Shown here: in pieces, positions 33,513 through 43,833 of the stretch
How positions within the stretch are numbered: the first letter of the stretch is position 1
How the letters are laid out: each line of letters starts with the position of its first letter
Assembly: GCA_022823305.1 (NCBI GenBank)
Contig: JAJDXK010000079.1
Location: 1-55,393 of the forward strand
DNA from: Alphaproteobacteria bacterium
GTDB taxonomy: Bacteria; Pseudomonadota; Alphaproteobacteria; UBA828
Length of the DNA stretch: 55,393 nt
Reading direction: 5' to 3'
Notes under the pieces: model-generated
What the model saw: only the letters and a program-made list of their open reading frames with translations
The model's database searches: none
What the model was told of the DNA's origin: nothing
Made by a program: the position numbers and the translations under genes

Positions 33513-35537
33513 ATGCCTTCCACATCGGCTGAAGATCGCGCAGCGCGCGCGGACCACGCGGACATGGCGAACGCCATCCGGGCGCTCGCGATGGACGCGG
33601 TGGAGCAGGCCCGCTCCGGCCATCCGGGGATGCCCATGGGCCTCGCCGACGTGGCGACGGTGCTCTTCGGCCGCTTCCTCCGCTACGACCCGGCCTGCCC
33701 GGAATGGCCCGACCGCGACCGCTTCGTGCTCTCGGCCGGGCACGGCTCGATGCTGCTCTACGCGCTGCTCTACCTCACCGGCTACCCGGACATCGACATC
33801 GACGAGATCCGCAACTTCCGCCAGCTCGGCAGCCGCACCGCGGGCCACCCGGAGTACGGGCTCGCCGCCGGAATCGAGACCACCACCGGCCCGCTCGGCC
33901 AGGGGCTCGCCAACGCGGTCGGCATGGCGCTGGCCGAGCGCAGCATGGCCGCCCGCTTCGGCGCCGATCTCGTGGACCACCACACCTACGTCGCCTGCGG
34001 CGACGGCTGCCTGATGGAGGGCATCAGCCAGGAGGCGATCTCGCTCGCCGGCCACCTCGGGCTCGGCCGCCTCATCGTCCTCTTCGATTCCAACGACATC
34101 TCCATCGACGGCCCCACCAGCCTCGCCTGCTCCGACGACGCCCGCGCCAGATTCGAGTCCGCCGGCTGGCACGTGCAGGAGGTGGACGGTCACGACCCGG
34201 ACGCGGTGGCGGCGGCGATCGAGGTGGCACAGGCCGAGGCGCGGCCCTCCATGATCGAGTGCCGCACCACCATCGGCTACGGCGCGCCCACCAAGGCGGG
34301 CACCGCCGCGAGCCACGGCGCGCCGCTCGGCGCGGACGAGATCGCGGGCGCCCGCGAGACTCTGGGCTGGCCGCACGAGCCCTTCGCCGTGCCCGACGCG
34401 ATCCTCGCCGCCTGGCGCGACGCCGGCGCGCGGGGCGCGCGCGAGCGGGAGGCCTGGGAGGCGCGCCACGCTGCCCTGGATGCAGGGCACCGGGCCGAAT
34501 TCGACGCGGCCGTCGCCGGCGCGCTGCCCGCCGCGCTCGCGGACTCGCTCGCAGGCGTCAAGCGGACCTTTGCCGAGGAGCGGCCCAGGATCGCCACGCG
34601 GGTCGCGAATCAGCGGGTCATCGGCGCCATCGCCGATGCGCTCCCGCAGCTCATCGGCGGCTCGGCGGACCTCACCGGCTCCAACGGCACCAAGACGGAC
34701 GCGCTCGCGCCCATTGCGCGCGGCGACTACGGCGGGCGCTACCTCTATTACGGGGTGCGCGAGCACGCCATGGGCGCGGTGATGAACGGCATGGCGCTGC
34801 ACGGCGGCGTCATTCCCTATGGCGGCACCTTCCTCACCTTCACCGACTACTGCCGACCGGCGCTCAGGCTGTCGGCGCTGATGGAGATCCGCGTCATCTA
34901 CGTGATGACCCACGATTCCATCGGCCTCGGCGAGGACGGCCCGACCCATCAGCCCATCGAGCACCTGGCGAGCCTCCGCGCCATTCCCAACCTGCTGCTC
35001 TTCCGCCCGGCCGATGCGGTGGAGACGGCGGAGTGCTGGGAGCTCGCGCTCGCCAACGCCGGGCGGCCCTCGGTGCTGGCGTTGACGCGGCAGAGCGTGC
35101 CCTGCCTGCGCGCGGGCGGTGGCGAAGAGGGCGAGGGCGGCAACGCCTGCGCGCGGGGCGGCTACGTGCTGCGCGAGGCGAGCACCGGGACGCCGGCCGT
35201 GGTCCTGCTCGCCACCGGCTCGGAGTGCGCCATCGCGAACGAGGCGCTGGAGGCGCTGGAGGCCGACGGCGTGCCGACCCGGCTGGTCTCGATGCCCTGC
35301 TGGGCGCTCTTCGACGAGCAGGCGCCCGCTTGGCGCGAGGCCGTGCTCGGCGGCGAGGCCGCGGTGCGGGTCGCGGTCGAGGCCGCGAGTCCCCTCGGCT
35401 GGGAGCGCTACGTGGGGCCCGAGGGCGCCATCGTCGCCATGCAGGGCTTCGGCGCCTCGGCGCCGGGCGGGGACCTCTACGTCCACTTCGGCATCACCGC
35501 AGAAGCGGTGGTCGCGGCGGCCAGGGCGCGGCTCTAG
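33513..35537 (+). CDS. tkt: Transketolase
   Basis: A cytoplasmic thiamine-diphosphate enzyme moving two-carbon units between sugar phosphates. At 674 residues it has the usual length. The first domain has the [18 protein letters not shown] segment, [16 protein letters not shown], and the ThDP/metal motif around [12 protein letters not shown]. The middle domain has DLTGSN and [20 protein letters not shown] with the catalytic Glu, then the [23 protein letters not shown] motif. First gene of a central-carbon run (tkt, gap, pgk, unknown, fba) on the plus strand. With rpe elsewhere in the window it serves the pentose phosphate pathway. Confidence 0.96.
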   Translation: MPSTSAEDRAARADHADMANAIRALAMDAVEQARSGHPGMPMGLADVATVLFGRFLRYDPACPEWPDRDRFVLSAGHGSMLLYALLYLTGYPDIDIDEIRNFRQLGSRTAGHPEYGLAAGIETTTGPLGQGLANAVGMALAERSMAARFGADLVDHHTYVACGDGCLMEGISQEAISLAGHLGLGRLIVLFDSNDISIDGPTSLACSDDARARFESAGWHVQEVDGHDPDAVAAAIEVAQAEARPSMIECRTTIGYGAPTKAGTAASHGAPLGADEIAGARETLGWPHEPFAVPDAILAAWRDAGARGAREREAWEARHAALDAGHRAEFDAAVAGALPAALADSLAGVKRTFAEERPRIATRVANQRVIGAIADALPQLIGGSADLTGSNGTKTDALAPIARGDYGGRYLYYGVREHAMGAVMNGMALHGGVIPYGGTFLTFTDYCRPALRLSALMEIRVIYVMTHDSIGLGEDGPTHQPIEHLASLRAIPNLLLFRPADAVETAECWELALANAGRPSVLALTRQSVPCLRAGGGEEGEGGNACARGGYVLREASTGTPAVVLLATGSECAIANEALEALEADGVPTRLVSMPCWALFDEQAPAWREAVLGGEAAVRVAVEAASPLGWERYVGPEGAIVAMQGFGASAPGGDLYVHFGITAEAVVAAARARL

Positions 35538-35626
35538 CGCGCCCGCACGCGCGCGCCGGCACGGCGGTTGACCGCCGCAGGCCGAGCCGATAGCAAGGCG
35601 CGGCATCTCGATTCAGCGGAGGGAGC

Positions 35627-36631
35627 ATGACGGTTCGCGTCGCCATCAACGGGTTCGGCCGGATCGGCCGCAACATCCTGCGCGCCATTCACGAGTCCGG
35701 CCGCAGCGACCTCGGCGTCGTCGCCATCAACGACCTGGCCCCGGTGGAGACCAACGCCCACCTGCTGCGCTACGACTCGGTGCACGGGCGCTTCCCCGGC
35801 ACCGTCGCGGTGGGAGACGGTTCCATCGACCTCGGCGCCGGGCCCATCCGGGTGCTGAGCGAGCGCGACCCGGCGGCGCTGCCTTGGGGCGAGCTCGGCA
35901 TCGACGTGGCGCTGGAGTGCACCGGCATCTTCACTGCGCGCCAGAAGGCGGCGGCGCACCTCGAGGCCGGCGCGCGCGCGGTGCTGATCTCGGCGCCCGG
36001 CAGCGACGCCGACCTCACCGTGGTCTACGGCGTCAATCACAGCACGCTGACCAGCGAGCACCGCATCGTCTCCAACGCCTCCTGCACCACCAACTGCCTC
36101 GCGCCCGTGGCCTCGGTGCTGCACGAGGCCATCGGGATCGAGAGCGGCTTCATGACCACGGTCCACGCCTACACCCTGGACCAGCCGGTGCTCGACACTC
36201 TGCACAAGGACCTGCGCCGGGCGCGCGGCGCGGCGGGCTCGATGATCCCGACCTCCACCGGTGCTGCGCGGGCCGTGGGCCTGGTGCTGCCGGCGCTCGC
36301 CGGCAAGCTCGACGGCACTGCAGTGCGCGTGCCGACCGCCAACGTCTCCATGGTCGACCTCAGCTTCGCCGCCAGCCGCGCGACCTCGGTGGACGAGATC
36401 AACCAGGCCATCGGCAGCGCCGCCGCCGGCGCCATGGCGGGCGTGCTCGCCTACAGCGAGGAGCCGCTGGTCTCGGTCGACTTCAACCACCGGCCGGAGA
36501 GCTCGATCGTCGATGCCGGGCAGACCGCGGTGGTGGACGGCACGCTCTGCCGCGTGCTCTCGTGGTACGACAACGAATGGGGCTTCTCGAACCGGATGGG
36601 CGACGTGGCGGCCCATCTGGGCAGCCTGTGA
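35627..36631 (+). CDS. gap: Glyceraldehyde-3-phosphate dehydrogenase, type I
   Basis: A cytoplasmic glycolytic/gluconeogenic enzyme of 334 residues. The N-terminal Rossmann motif [16 protein letters not shown] is present. The catalytic Cys lies in [12 protein letters not shown], with the matching His in TVHAYT and the substrate Arg region in the [16 protein letters not shown] segment. It starts 89 bp after tkt with AGCGGAGGGAGC just before the ATG, and is followed 31 bp later by pgk. The cofactor choice between NAD and NADP was not resolved. Confidence 0.97.
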   Translation: MTVRVAINGFGRIGRNILRAIHESGRSDLGVVAINDLAPVETNAHLLRYDSVHGRFPGTVAVGDGSIDLGAGPIRVLSERDPAALPWGELGIDVALECTGIFTARQKAAAHLEAGARAVLISAPGSDADLTVVYGVNHSTLTSEHRIVSNASCTTNCLAPVASVLHEAIGIESGFMTTVHAYTLDQPVLDTLHKDLRRARGAAGSMIPTSTGAARAVGLVLPALAGKLDGTAVRVPTANVSMVDLSFAASRATSVDEINQAIGSAAAGAMAGVLAYSEEPLVSVDFNHRPESSIVDAGQTAVVDGTLCRVLSWYDNEWGFSNRMGDVAAHLGSL

Positions 36632-36662
36632 CGAGGCCTGCCCCGGCGCTTTCTCGCGCGCC

Positions 36663-37871
36663 ATGAGCGCGTTTCGCACCCTCGACGACATCGCGGTCGA
36701 GGGCCGGCGCGTGCTGGTGCGCGTCGACCTCAACGTGCCGATGCAGGGCGGCGCCGTGGGCGATGCCACGCGCATCGACCGGGTGGCGCCGACGCTGGAA
36801 GAGCTGTCAGAGAAGGGCGCGCGCGTGATCGTCGCCTCGCACTTCGGCCGGCCGAAGGGCAAGCCCGTGGCAGCGATGTCGCTCGCGCCCCTTGCCGCGC
36901 CGCTCTCGCGGGCGCTGGGCGGCCGCGCGGTGCGCTTCGTCGCCGACTGCGTCGGCGCGGAGGCGGAGGCAGCAGTCGCCGCCCTTGAGCCCGGCGCGGT
37001 CCTGCTGCTGGAGAACCTGCGCTTCCACGCGGGCGAGGAGGCCAACGATGCCGCCTTCTCCGCCGCGCTTGCCGCGCTTGCCGAGGTCTACGTCAACGAC
37101 GCCTTCTCCGTCGCGCACCGGGCCCATGCTTCCACCACCGCCGTGGCGGAGCGTCTGCCGAGCGCGGCGGGGCGCCTCATGCAGGCGGAGCTGGAGGCGC
37201 TGGAGAAGGCGCTGGGAGCGCCGGAGCGCCCGGTCGTCGCCGTGGTCGGCGGCGCCAAGGTCTCGACCAAGTTCGCGATCCTCGCCAACCTGGTCGAGAG
37301 GGTGAACCGCCTCGTCATCGGCGGTGCCATGGCCAACACCTTCCTCCAGGCGCAGGGAGTCGCCATCGGCGCCTCGCTCGCCGAGCCCGACCTGGGCGGG
37401 GACGCACGCCGCATCATGGAGAAGGCCGAGGCTGCGGGCTGCGAGATCGTGCTGCCTGCCGACGTGGTGGTGACGCGGGAGTTCCGCGAGGGTGCGGAGA
37501 GTACCGTCGTGCCGGTCGCAGAGGTGCCGGGGGAGGGGATGATCCTCGACCTCGGGCCGGAGACCTGCGTCCGCATCGAGGCGGCGCTCGCCGCCTCCCG
37601 CACGCTGGTCTGGAACGGCCCGCTCGGCGCCTTCGAGATCGCGCCCTTCGACCGTGCCACCGCGACCTGCGCCCGTGCCGCGGCCCGGCTCACCGGTGCG
37701 GGCGCGCTGCTCTCGGTCGCCGGCGGCGGCGACACCGTGGCCGCGCTCCAGTCAGCCGGCGTGCTCGGCGCCTTCAGCTACGTCTCCACCGCCGGCGGCG
37801 CCTTCCTCGAATGGCTGGAAGGCCGGACGCTCCCCGGGGTCGCCGCGCTGGAGGTCGGCGGCGAGCCGTGA
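36663..37871 (+). CDS. pgk: Phosphoglycerate kinase
   Basis: A cytoplasmic enzyme of 402 residues interconverting 1,3-bisphosphoglycerate plus ADP with 3-phosphoglycerate plus ATP. It starts [20 protein letters not shown], followed by the signature VRVDLNVPM. Also present are [22 protein letters not shown] and the C-terminal nucleotide motifs [13 protein letters not shown] and [11 protein letters not shown]. The ATG at 36663 is the family start; the longer frame upstream is a shadow of gap. The stop overlaps the GTG of the following unknown gene (GTGA), indicating translational coupling. Confidence 0.97.
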   Translation: MSAFRTLDDIAVEGRRVLVRVDLNVPMQGGAVGDATRIDRVAPTLEELSEKGARVIVASHFGRPKGKPVAAMSLAPLAAPLSRALGGRAVRFVADCVGAEAEAAVAALEPGAVLLLENLRFHAGEEANDAAFSAALAALAEVYVNDAFSVAHRAHASTTAVAERLPSAAGRLMQAELEALEKALGAPERPVVAVVGGAKVSTKFAILANLVERVNRLVIGGAMANTFLQAQGVAIGASLAEPDLGGDARRIMEKAEAAGCEIVLPADVVVTREFREGAESTVVPVAEVPGEGMILDLGPETCVRIEAALAASRTLVWNGPLGAFEIAPFDRATATCARAAARLTGAGALLSVAGGGDTVAALQSAGVLGAFSYVSTAGGAFLEWLEGRTLPGVAALEVGGEP

Positions 37872-38302
37872 GCGCCCGGCGGCCCGCCATCGTCGTGCAC
37901 GACCGCGCCCAGGCGGAGGGTGCGCTCAGGGCGGCGGCGGCGGCCGGGGTGCCGGTGACGCTCTGGTCCGCGCCGGGGGCTGCGGCCTACGCTGGGCTCG
38001 CTTTCATCGGCGCGGTCTTCGAGCAGGCCGCAGACGCGGTGCCGGAGGCCGAGCACGACGTTGTCGTCGACTGCGAGGCGAGCGCCGTGCTCGCCCACGA
38101 GGCGCTGGGCCGGGGCTTCGCCGCCGTCGCCTTCACCGGCCGCGGCCGCGTGCGCGAGACGCTCCGCGCCATCGCCGAGGCCGAGGGCGCGCGTCTGGTC
38201 ACCACGCGGCCGGGGAGGGCTGCGCTCGACCTCGCCCACTCCGAGGCACCCGAGCGGGAGTGCGCGGCCTACCTCGTGAAACGGCGCCCGGCAAGCCGAT
38301 AG
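37868..38302 (+). CDS. Conserved hypothetical protein inside the glycolytic operon
   Basis: A 144-residue protein starting at a GTG that overlaps the pgk stop. It is Ala-, Glu- and Arg-rich with an alternating strand/helix pattern: [18 protein letters not shown], then [30 protein letters not shown] and [15 protein letters not shown]. This suggests a small Rossmann-like or flavodoxin-like alpha/beta fold. I recognise no catalytic motif and no membrane segment. Tight coupling to pgk and a place before the class I aldolase point to a role near triose-phosphate metabolism or its regulation, but that is inference. Confidence 0.75.
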   Translation: MSARRPAIVVHDRAQAEGALRAAAAAGVPVTLWSAPGAAAYAGLAFIGAVFEQAADAVPEAEHDVVVDCEASAVLAHEALGRGFAAVAFTGRGRVRETLRAIAEAEGARLVTTRPGRAALDLAHSEAPERECAAYLVKRRPASR

Positions 38303-38340
38303 GGCTGGCAAAGGGGCGTGCCCTCGGTCATGATTCAGCC

Positions 38341-39261
38341 ATGCGAATCACCCGGCGCGTCAAAGAGGTTCTCTCCTGGTACGAGAGCGACAACCCCGGC
38401 ACCAAGGGCAACCTCGCGCGCATCCTGATGCACGGCCGCCTCGGCGGCACCGGGCGCATGGTCATCCTGCCGGTGGACCAGGGCTTCGAGCACGGGCCTG
38501 CGCGCAGCTTCGCCCCCAACCCGCCCGCCTACGATCCGCACTACCACTGGCGCCTCGCCATCGACGCAGGGCTCAACGCCTTCGCCAGCCCGCTCGGCAT
38601 GATCGAATCGGGCGCGGCGAGCTTCGCCGGCGCGATCCCGACCATCCTCAAGGTCAACAGCGCCAACTCGCTCGGCGCGGCCAGGGACCAGGCGGTGACC
38701 GGCTCGGTGCAGGACGCGCTCCGCCTCGGCTGCGCCGCCATCGGCTTCACCATCTATCCCGCCTCCGACCACCAGTACGAGATGATCGAGGAGATCCGCG
38801 CGCTCGCGGCGGAGGCGAAGGCGCACGGGCTCGCCGTCGTGGTGTGGTCCTATCCGCGCGGCGGCGGGCTCTCGAAGGAGGGCGAGACGGCGCTCGACGT
38901 GGTGGCATACGCCGCGCACATGGCGGCGCTCGCCGGCGCCCACATCATCAAGGTCAAGCCGCCCACGGCGCACCTGGAGCAGGAGGCTGCGGCCAGGGTT
39001 TACCAGGCCCAGGGCATCGACGCGGGGACGCTGGAGCGGCGCATCGCCCACGTCATGCAGGCGGCCTTCGCCGGGCGTCGGCTGGTGGTCTTCTCCGGCG
39101 GCGCGGCGAAGGGGCTTGAAGGGCTCTTCGGCGAGGTTCGCGCGATCCACGCGGGCGGCGGCAGCGGCTCGATCATCGGCCGCAACAGCTTCCAGCGGCC
39201 GCGCGCCGACGCGCTCGCCATGCTCGATACGGTCATCGACATCTACCGCGGCAAGGGTTAG
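38341..39261 (+). CDS. Class I fructose-bisphosphate aldolase (DhnA/FbaB type)
   Basis: A cytoplasmic Schiff-base aldolase of 306 residues, splitting fructose 1,6-bisphosphate or running in reverse. It belongs to the DhnA/FbaB family rather than the metal-dependent class II. Key segments are MVILPVDQGFEHGPARSFA, ILKVNSANSLG, VVWSYPRGG, and AHIIKVKPPTAH with the likely Schiff-base Lys. A phosphate-binding SGGAAKGLEGLF and GSIIGRNSFQRP follow. The ATG at 38341 is the start. It is the last gene of the tkt-gap-pgk cluster, 38 bp after the unknown protein. Confidence 0.93.
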   Translation: MRITRRVKEVLSWYESDNPGTKGNLARILMHGRLGGTGRMVILPVDQGFEHGPARSFAPNPPAYDPHYHWRLAIDAGLNAFASPLGMIESGAASFAGAIPTILKVNSANSLGAARDQAVTGSVQDALRLGCAAIGFTIYPASDHQYEMIEEIRALAAEAKAHGLAVVVWSYPRGGGLSKEGETALDVVAYAAHMAALAGAHIIKVKPPTAHLEQEAAARVYQAQGIDAGTLERRIAHVMQAAFAGRRLVVFSGGAAKGLEGLFGEVRAIHAGGGSGSIIGRNSFQRPRADALAMLDTVIDIYRGKG

Positions 39262-39318
39262 GGGACTCTTTCCCATCCCTCAACGGCGGGCGCTCGCTCC
39301 GCTCGATCGTGCGCCCCG

Positions 39319-39334
39319 CGCGCGTGGACGCGCG
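39319..39334. terminator. Possible hairpin between convergent aldolase and DUF6506-like genes
   Basis: CGCGCG (39319-39324) pairs with CGCGCG (39329-39334) around a TGGA loop in the 142-bp convergent gap. It is GC-rich but has no T run, so it is only a candidate. Confidence 0.3.
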
Positions 39335-39403
39335 ACCCCGCCTTTCGGCGCGCGGCGCGGTCGCGCCGGGTGGTCTGTCTGTCCCGGTATCCTCTGCCTG
39401 TCC

Positions 39404-39703
39404 CTAGGCGAAGATGGCGTGGACCCGGTCGATTGCCTCAGGCCCGTAGCCGACCGAGCCGACCGGCACGGCGTCGTCGATCGCCTCGATGACCCTGGCG
39501 GTCCAGACCGGGCCGAACGCGCCGCACAGCTCGAGCAGTTGGGCGCCGTCCGCGACCAGGCGTTGCGCAGCCTCGGGCCCCTGATCGGTTCGGCCGACGC
39601 CGATCGTCGTCATCTTGAACGTGGGCGTCTCCATGACGTGTACGTGCTTCGTCGGGTCGAACCCGTCGCCCTGCACGATGAAACCGAAATTCGTGAGTGC
39701 CAT
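39404..39703 (-). CDS. Small conserved protein, DUF6506-like
   Basis: A 99-residue soluble protein beginning MALTNFGFIVQGDGFDP. It shows a two-half alpha/beta pattern with the conserved GAQLLELCGAFGPVWTARVIEAI and VPVGSVGYGPEAI segments. From memory this matches small proteins classed as DUF6506. The function is unknown. It stands alone on the minus strand, converging with the aldolase gene and diverging from the nucleoside hydrolase, so it is probably transcribed on its own. Confidence 0.75.
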   Translation of the reverse strand: MALTNFGFIVQGDGFDPTKHVHVMETPTFKMTTIGVGRTDQGPEAAQRLVADGAQLLELCGAFGPVWTARVIEAIDDAVPVGSVGYGPEAIDRVHAIFA

Positions 39704-39867
39704 TGCCTGCCATCCCCGAAGCTGCTCGACCGGCCCCCAAGCGGGCCGTCGCGAGCGGATGTTAGCCCCGATTTCGCACCGGGGTCACGGCTTGCATGGG
39801 CTGGGGGCTCATCGACAAGCGAGAGACTACCCGCCCGCCGTGCGCGTAGGTATGATTCGATCCGGCC

Positions 39868-40815
39868 ATGAGCGCGCGACCGCTGATCATCGACTGCGAC
39901 CCGGGCCAGGACGACGCCGTCGCCCTGCTGCTCGCCTTCGCGTCCGCCGAGGAGCTCGACCTGCTCGGCGTCACCGCCGTCGCCGGCAACGTGCCGCTGG
40001 CGCGGACCGAGAGCAACGCGCGGCGCATCAGGGATCTCGCCGGCCGGCCCGAGGTGCCGGTCTACGCCGGCTGCCCCCGGCCCATGGTGCGCGAGCCGGT
40101 GAGCGCCGAGTACGTCCACGGGTCGACGGGGATCGACGGCGCCGACCTGCCGGAGCCGAGCCGCCCGGCCGAGCCCGCACATGCCGTGGACTTCCTGGTC
40201 GATGCGCTGAAGGCCGCAGTCGAGCCGATCACGCTGGCGACGCTGGGGCCGCTCACCAACGTGGCGCTGGCCATCGTCAAGGAGCCTGCGATCCTCGCCA
40301 ACGTGCGCGAGATCGTGACCATGGGCGGCGCCATCGGCCTCGGCAACGTCACGCCGGCGGCCGAGTTCAACATCCACGCCGACCCTCATGCCGCGCACGT
40401 GGTGTTCGAGGCCGGCGTGCCGCTCACCATGATCGGGCTCGACGTCACCCATCAGGCGATCGCCACGCCGCCCCGGCTGGAGGCGATCCGTGCCCTGGGC
40501 ACGGCGCCGGCAGCGGCGGTCTGCGGCATGCTCGACCTCTACGGCGCCAGGAACCTCGCGACCTACGATCACGGCGCGCCCATGCACGACCCCTGCGTCG
40601 TCGCCTACCTGCTGGCGCCCGGGCTCTTCGAGGGCCGCGCCATGCGGGTCGATGTCGAGCTCGGCGCGGGCCACTGCTTCGGTCGCACGGTCTGCGACCT
40701 GCATGGCCGGAGCGGGGCCGGCGCCAACGCCCACGTGCTGGAGCGGGTGGACGCCGACGGCTTCTTCGCCATGCTGACCGAGCGCCTGGCGCGGCTGCCG
40801 GCCGTCCCCATATAG
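39868..40815 (+). CDS. Nucleoside hydrolase (inosine-uridine preferring family)
   Basis: A cytoplasmic calcium-dependent enzyme of 315 residues that splits the N-glycosidic bond of ribonucleosides for salvage. The hallmark DCDPGQDDAVALLLAF (about 9-24) supplies the calcium-binding Asp residues. Also present are ITLATLGPLTNVAL, TMGGAIGLGNVTPAAEFNIHADPHAA (base and ribose contacts), and the C-terminal HDPCVVAYLL with the catalytic-region His-Asp. The length and motif order are those of group I/II hydrolases. A separate gene follows 64 bp later. Confidence 0.93.
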   Translation: MSARPLIIDCDPGQDDAVALLLAFASAEELDLLGVTAVAGNVPLARTESNARRIRDLAGRPEVPVYAGCPRPMVREPVSAEYVHGSTGIDGADLPEPSRPAEPAHAVDFLVDALKAAVEPITLATLGPLTNVALAIVKEPAILANVREIVTMGGAIGLGNVTPAAEFNIHADPHAAHVVFEAGVPLTMIGLDVTHQAIATPPRLEAIRALGTAPAAAVCGMLDLYGARNLATYDHGAPMHDPCVVAYLLAPGLFEGRAMRVDVELGAGHCFGRTVCDLHGRSGAGANAHVLERVDADGFFAMLTERLARLPAVPI

Positions 40816-40879
40816 GGAGGGACGCGCCTGCCATGCGGCACGAGCGGGAGCATATGGGCCGGAACCCCCGGAGCGGACG

Positions 40880-41590
40880 ATGAGCCGCGATCGCAAGCTG
40901 CCGACCGAGGGCAAGAGCGGCGGCGCCGATGTCGACGCCTTCCTGCGCCGGGTCGCGGCGACGCCGGCGCCCGTGACGCAGGGCGAGAGCGGGCGCCTGA
41001 TCTTCGCCATGGACGCCACCGCGAGCCGCGAGCCGACCTGGGATAACGCCTGCCAGATCCAGGGGGAGATGTTCGACGCCACCGCCTCGCTCGGCGGGCT
41101 GGAGGTCCAGCTCGTCTACTACCGCGGCTTCGGCGAGTGCCGCGCGAGCAAGTGGGTACGGGACTCGCGCTCGCTGGTGCGGGTGATGACCGCGGTCCAC
41201 TGCCTCGGCGGCCATACCCAGATCCGCAAGGTGCTGCGCCACACCCTCGACGAGACCCAGAGCCGGCGCGTCCATGCGCTGGTCTTCGTCGGCGACTGTA
41301 TGGAGGAGGACGTGGACGAGCTCTGCGCCATCGCCGGCGAGCTGGGCCTGCGCGGCGTCCCCGCCTTCATGTTCCACGAGGGGCAGGACCCGGTGGCGGC
41401 GCTGGCCTTTCGCCAGATCGCGCGGCTCACCAACGGCGCCTACCTGCGCTTCGATGCGTCGAGCGCGCGCCAGCTCAAGGAGCTGCTCGGCGCGGTCGCG
41501 GTCTACGCCGCCGGCGGGCGCAAGGCGCTCCAGCACTACGGCCGCAAGCGCGGCGAGGCGGTGCTGCAGATCGCCCACCAGATCAAATGA
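40880..41590 (+). CDS. VWA-domain protein
   Basis: A 236-residue soluble protein with one von Willebrand factor type A domain (about 38-225). The MIDAS metal site reads D45-A-T47-A-S49 (FAMDATASRE), a Thr variant of DxSxS. A conserved Thr-containing loop follows in GGHTQI, and an Asp in LVFVGDCMEED. No signal peptide or membrane helix is seen, so the domain should act in the cytoplasm as a metal-dependent protein-binding module. It is followed 47 bp later by a membrane-bound J-domain gene, and the two look like an operon. The partner is unknown. Confidence 0.85.
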   Translation: MSRDRKLPTEGKSGGADVDAFLRRVAATPAPVTQGESGRLIFAMDATASREPTWDNACQIQGEMFDATASLGGLEVQLVYYRGFGECRASKWVRDSRSLVRVMTAVHCLGGHTQIRKVLRHTLDETQSRRVHALVFVGDCMEEDVDELCAIAGELGLRGVPAFMFHEGQDPVAALAFRQIARLTNGAYLRFDASSARQLKELLGAVAVYAAGGRKALQHYGRKRGEAVLQIAHQIK

Positions 41591-41637
41591 GCCCGCCCGG
41601 CCCGCGTCCCCGCCGGTCGGGCTAGGGGCGCCCTGCG

Positions 41638-42393
41638 ATGGTCACCTACGTCCTTCTCGGGCTCGGCGTCCTGGTGCTGGTGGTGCTGCTCAGCCGCTGG
41701 TTCGCCACGGCCAACCCGTCGAGCCTCGCCAAGTGGGTCAAGTGGGGCTTCATCGCCGCGGGCGCCGCGGCGACGATCTTCCTCGGGGCCACGGGCAAGG
41801 CCCATCTCGCCTTCCTCCCGCTCGCGCTCACCGGGCTGCCCTGGTTCTTCGGCCGCATGGCCGCTGGGCGGATGAACCCGAACCCCACGCCGGGCAGCCG
41901 CTCCGATGTCGAGACCCCCTACCTGCGCATGACGCTCGATCACGACAGCGGCACGATGGAGGGAACGGTGCTGCAGGGGGGCTACAGCGGGCGGCGGCTC
42001 GACGAGCTCTCGGAGCCCCAGCTTCTCGACCTGCTCGAGGAATGCAGCCTGCGCGACGACGAGGGCCGGCGCCTGCTGGAGGCCTACCTCGACCGCTCCC
42101 TCGGCCCCGACTGGCGCGAGCGCGCCGAGGCCGACGCCGCCACGGGCCAGGGCGATGCCGGCGGCCCCACCGGCCAGGGCTGGGGGCGCAGGCGCAGGAG
42201 CAAGAGCGCCGGCCGCACCCCCATGACCCGCGAGGAGGCCTACGAGATCCTGGGCCTTGGCCCCGGCGCCAGCGCAGACGAGATCAAGGAGGCGCACCGC
42301 ACGCTGATGCGCAAGCTCCACCCCGACCACGGCGGCTCCAACTACCTCGCGGCCAAGATCAACCAGGCCAAGGAGCTGCTGCTCGGCGGCTGA
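41638..42393 (+). CDS. Membrane-anchored J-domain protein (DnaJ-like)
   Basis: A 251-residue protein with an N-terminal membrane helix (about 2-20) and a second hydrophobic segment (about 35-66). A middle region of unknown fold (about 90-165) and a Gly/Arg-rich linker follow. The C-terminal J-domain (about 198-250) has [24 protein letters not shown] and the HPD motif at 228-230. The layout resembles TIM14/Pam18-like and DjlA-type membrane J-proteins, which recruit DnaK to the membrane. It lacks the Gly/Phe and zinc-finger regions of true DnaJ. It follows the VWA gene. Confidence 0.88.
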   Translation: MVTYVLLGLGVLVLVVLLSRWFATANPSSLAKWVKWGFIAAGAAATIFLGATGKAHLAFLPLALTGLPWFFGRMAAGRMNPNPTPGSRSDVETPYLRMTLDHDSGTMEGTVLQGGYSGRRLDELSEPQLLDLLEECSLRDDEGRRLLEAYLDRSLGPDWRERAEADAATGQGDAGGPTGQGWGRRRRSKSAGRTPMTREEAYEILGLGPGASADEIKEAHRTLMRKLHPDHGGSNYLAAKINQAKELLLGG

Positions 42394-42414
42394 GGAAAGA
42401 GAGGCCGGCGGGCG

Positions 42415-43716
42415 TCAGCCTCCGCCGCCGGGGTTCCCGCGCGAGGCGATGTCGATCAGGATGTCGGCCGCCTTCGCGCGGCCGTCCTGCCGCTGCATGT
42501 GGGCGCTGACCTCCGCCAGGCGCCGCTGCATGGCCTCGTCGCCCAGCAGGCGCGCGACGGTGCCGGCGAAGTCCTCGTCGGTCCAGTCGTAGCGGTGCAA
42601 TTGCGCGCCGTAGCCGGTGTCCTCGATGCGCTGGGCGTTGTCGTGGCCGTCCCAGACGAAGGGCATGACGATGGCCGGCTTGCCGAAATAGAGAGCCTCG
42701 TTGAAGGAGTTGTTGCCGCCGTGGTGGACGACGAGGTCGACCTGCGGAATCACCGACGGCTGGGGAAACCAGGGCGCGACCTGCACGTTGCCCGGCAGGT
42801 CCGCGTACTCGTCCACGCGCTCGCCGACGCTGAGCAGCGCCCGGCAGGGCAGCGCGCCGATCACCTCGATGAGGCGCTTGTTCAGGTCGACATCGGCCTC
42901 GTTGAGGCTGCCGGAGCCGATATAGATCAATGGCTTGTCGGCATTTTTCGCGAACGTCGGCAGGGTGAAGGGCTCGTCCTCGCGCACGCAGCCCTCGAGG
43001 TACTGGAAGCGGGCGGGATCGAGAGGGGTGCGCCGCTTGAACTGGAGCTGCTTCGGGTACAGCAGGAAGTTCATCGTCGGCGAGGTCTCGAGAAACTGCC
43101 CCGGCGGATAGGGCGCCTCGCCGCAGGATTCGAGGAAGGCGTTGAACCGGTCGTGCACCGGCCTGGTGACCTCCAGGAAGCGCGCCTCGAAGGCCTCGAA
43201 ACAGGCCTTGTCGTTCTCGCCGCAGCCGGAGAGATGGGGCGGGATGTCGGGGTCGGTGATCTCGTTCTCGGAGCAGGAGACGATGCGGACCCACGGGCAC
43301 CCCGCCCGCTTGACCGCGGGAAAGAGGATCACGTTGTCGAGGCAGACGACATCGGGCTCGATCTCGCCCAGCGCCACCGCCAGCTCCTCTTCCACGTAGA
43401 CCGCCGTATCGACGATGGCGCTCCAGCATTCGAGGACGTAGTTGGGGATCTGCTCGATCGGCGACAGGCGGAAGTTGGGCAGGTGGGACTGGATGAAGTC
43501 GAGCCAGTACTGGCTGGCGGCGGCCTCGTCCATCGGCTCCGACATGGCCACCAGGCGCTCGGGAAAGCCGAACTTGTCGAAGACACCCTTGAACGAGCTG
43601 TCGGCGACGAAGACCACGTTGTGGCCCCGCTCGCGCAGCCGCTGCGCGATGCCGACGCAGTTCATGGACGGCCCGAAGGCCGCCTCGGGAAAGAACGCAA
43701 TGGTCTTGGCGTCCAT
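42415..43716 (-). CDS. UDP-glycosyltransferase-like protein (GT1/MGT family)
   Basis: A 433-residue GT-B-fold glycosyltransferase. The N-terminal acceptor half begins KTIAFFPEAAFGPSMNCVGIAQRL. The C-terminal nucleotide-sugar half carries LIYIGSGSLNEAD, APWFPQPSVIPQVDLVVHHGGNNSF and KPAIVMPFVWDGHDNAQR, the usual UGT donor-binding signature. There is no signal peptide or membrane helix. GT1 members glycosylate lipids, antibiotics or other small molecules; the acceptor here cannot be inferred. It is followed downstream by the convergent J-domain gene. Confidence 0.9.
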   Translation of the reverse strand: MDAKTIAFFPEAAFGPSMNCVGIAQRLRERGHNVVFVADSSFKGVFDKFGFPERLVAMSEPMDEAAASQYWLDFIQSHLPNFRLSPIEQIPNYVLECWSAIVDTAVYVEEELAVALGEIEPDVVCLDNVILFPAVKRAGCPWVRIVSCSENEITDPDIPPHLSGCGENDKACFEAFEARFLEVTRPVHDRFNAFLESCGEAPYPPGQFLETSPTMNFLLYPKQLQFKRRTPLDPARFQYLEGCVREDEPFTLPTFAKNADKPLIYIGSGSLNEADVDLNKRLIEVIGALPCRALLSVGERVDEYADLPGNVQVAPWFPQPSVIPQVDLVVHHGGNNSFNEALYFGKPAIVMPFVWDGHDNAQRIEDTGYGAQLHRYDWTDEDFAGTVARLLGDEAMQRRLAEVSAHMQRQDGRAKAADILIDIASRGNPGGGG

Positions 43717-43833
43717 CGCCGCGCACCCCCGTCAATCGAACGAAGCGTCGGCGATCCTAGCCCGCATGCCTCGCCAGGGTCACGGTCTGCGTCGTCGCGG
43801 ACCGGTGGGGATGCGGGCCGGCCTTCGCCTTCT

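Noticed and set aside
33513-39261. Calvin-cycle (cbb) operon
   Set aside because: Transketolase, GAPDH, PGK and aldolase could fit, but no RuBisCO, phosphoribulokinase or CbbR is present. The cluster is the ordinary alphaproteobacterial central-carbon run.
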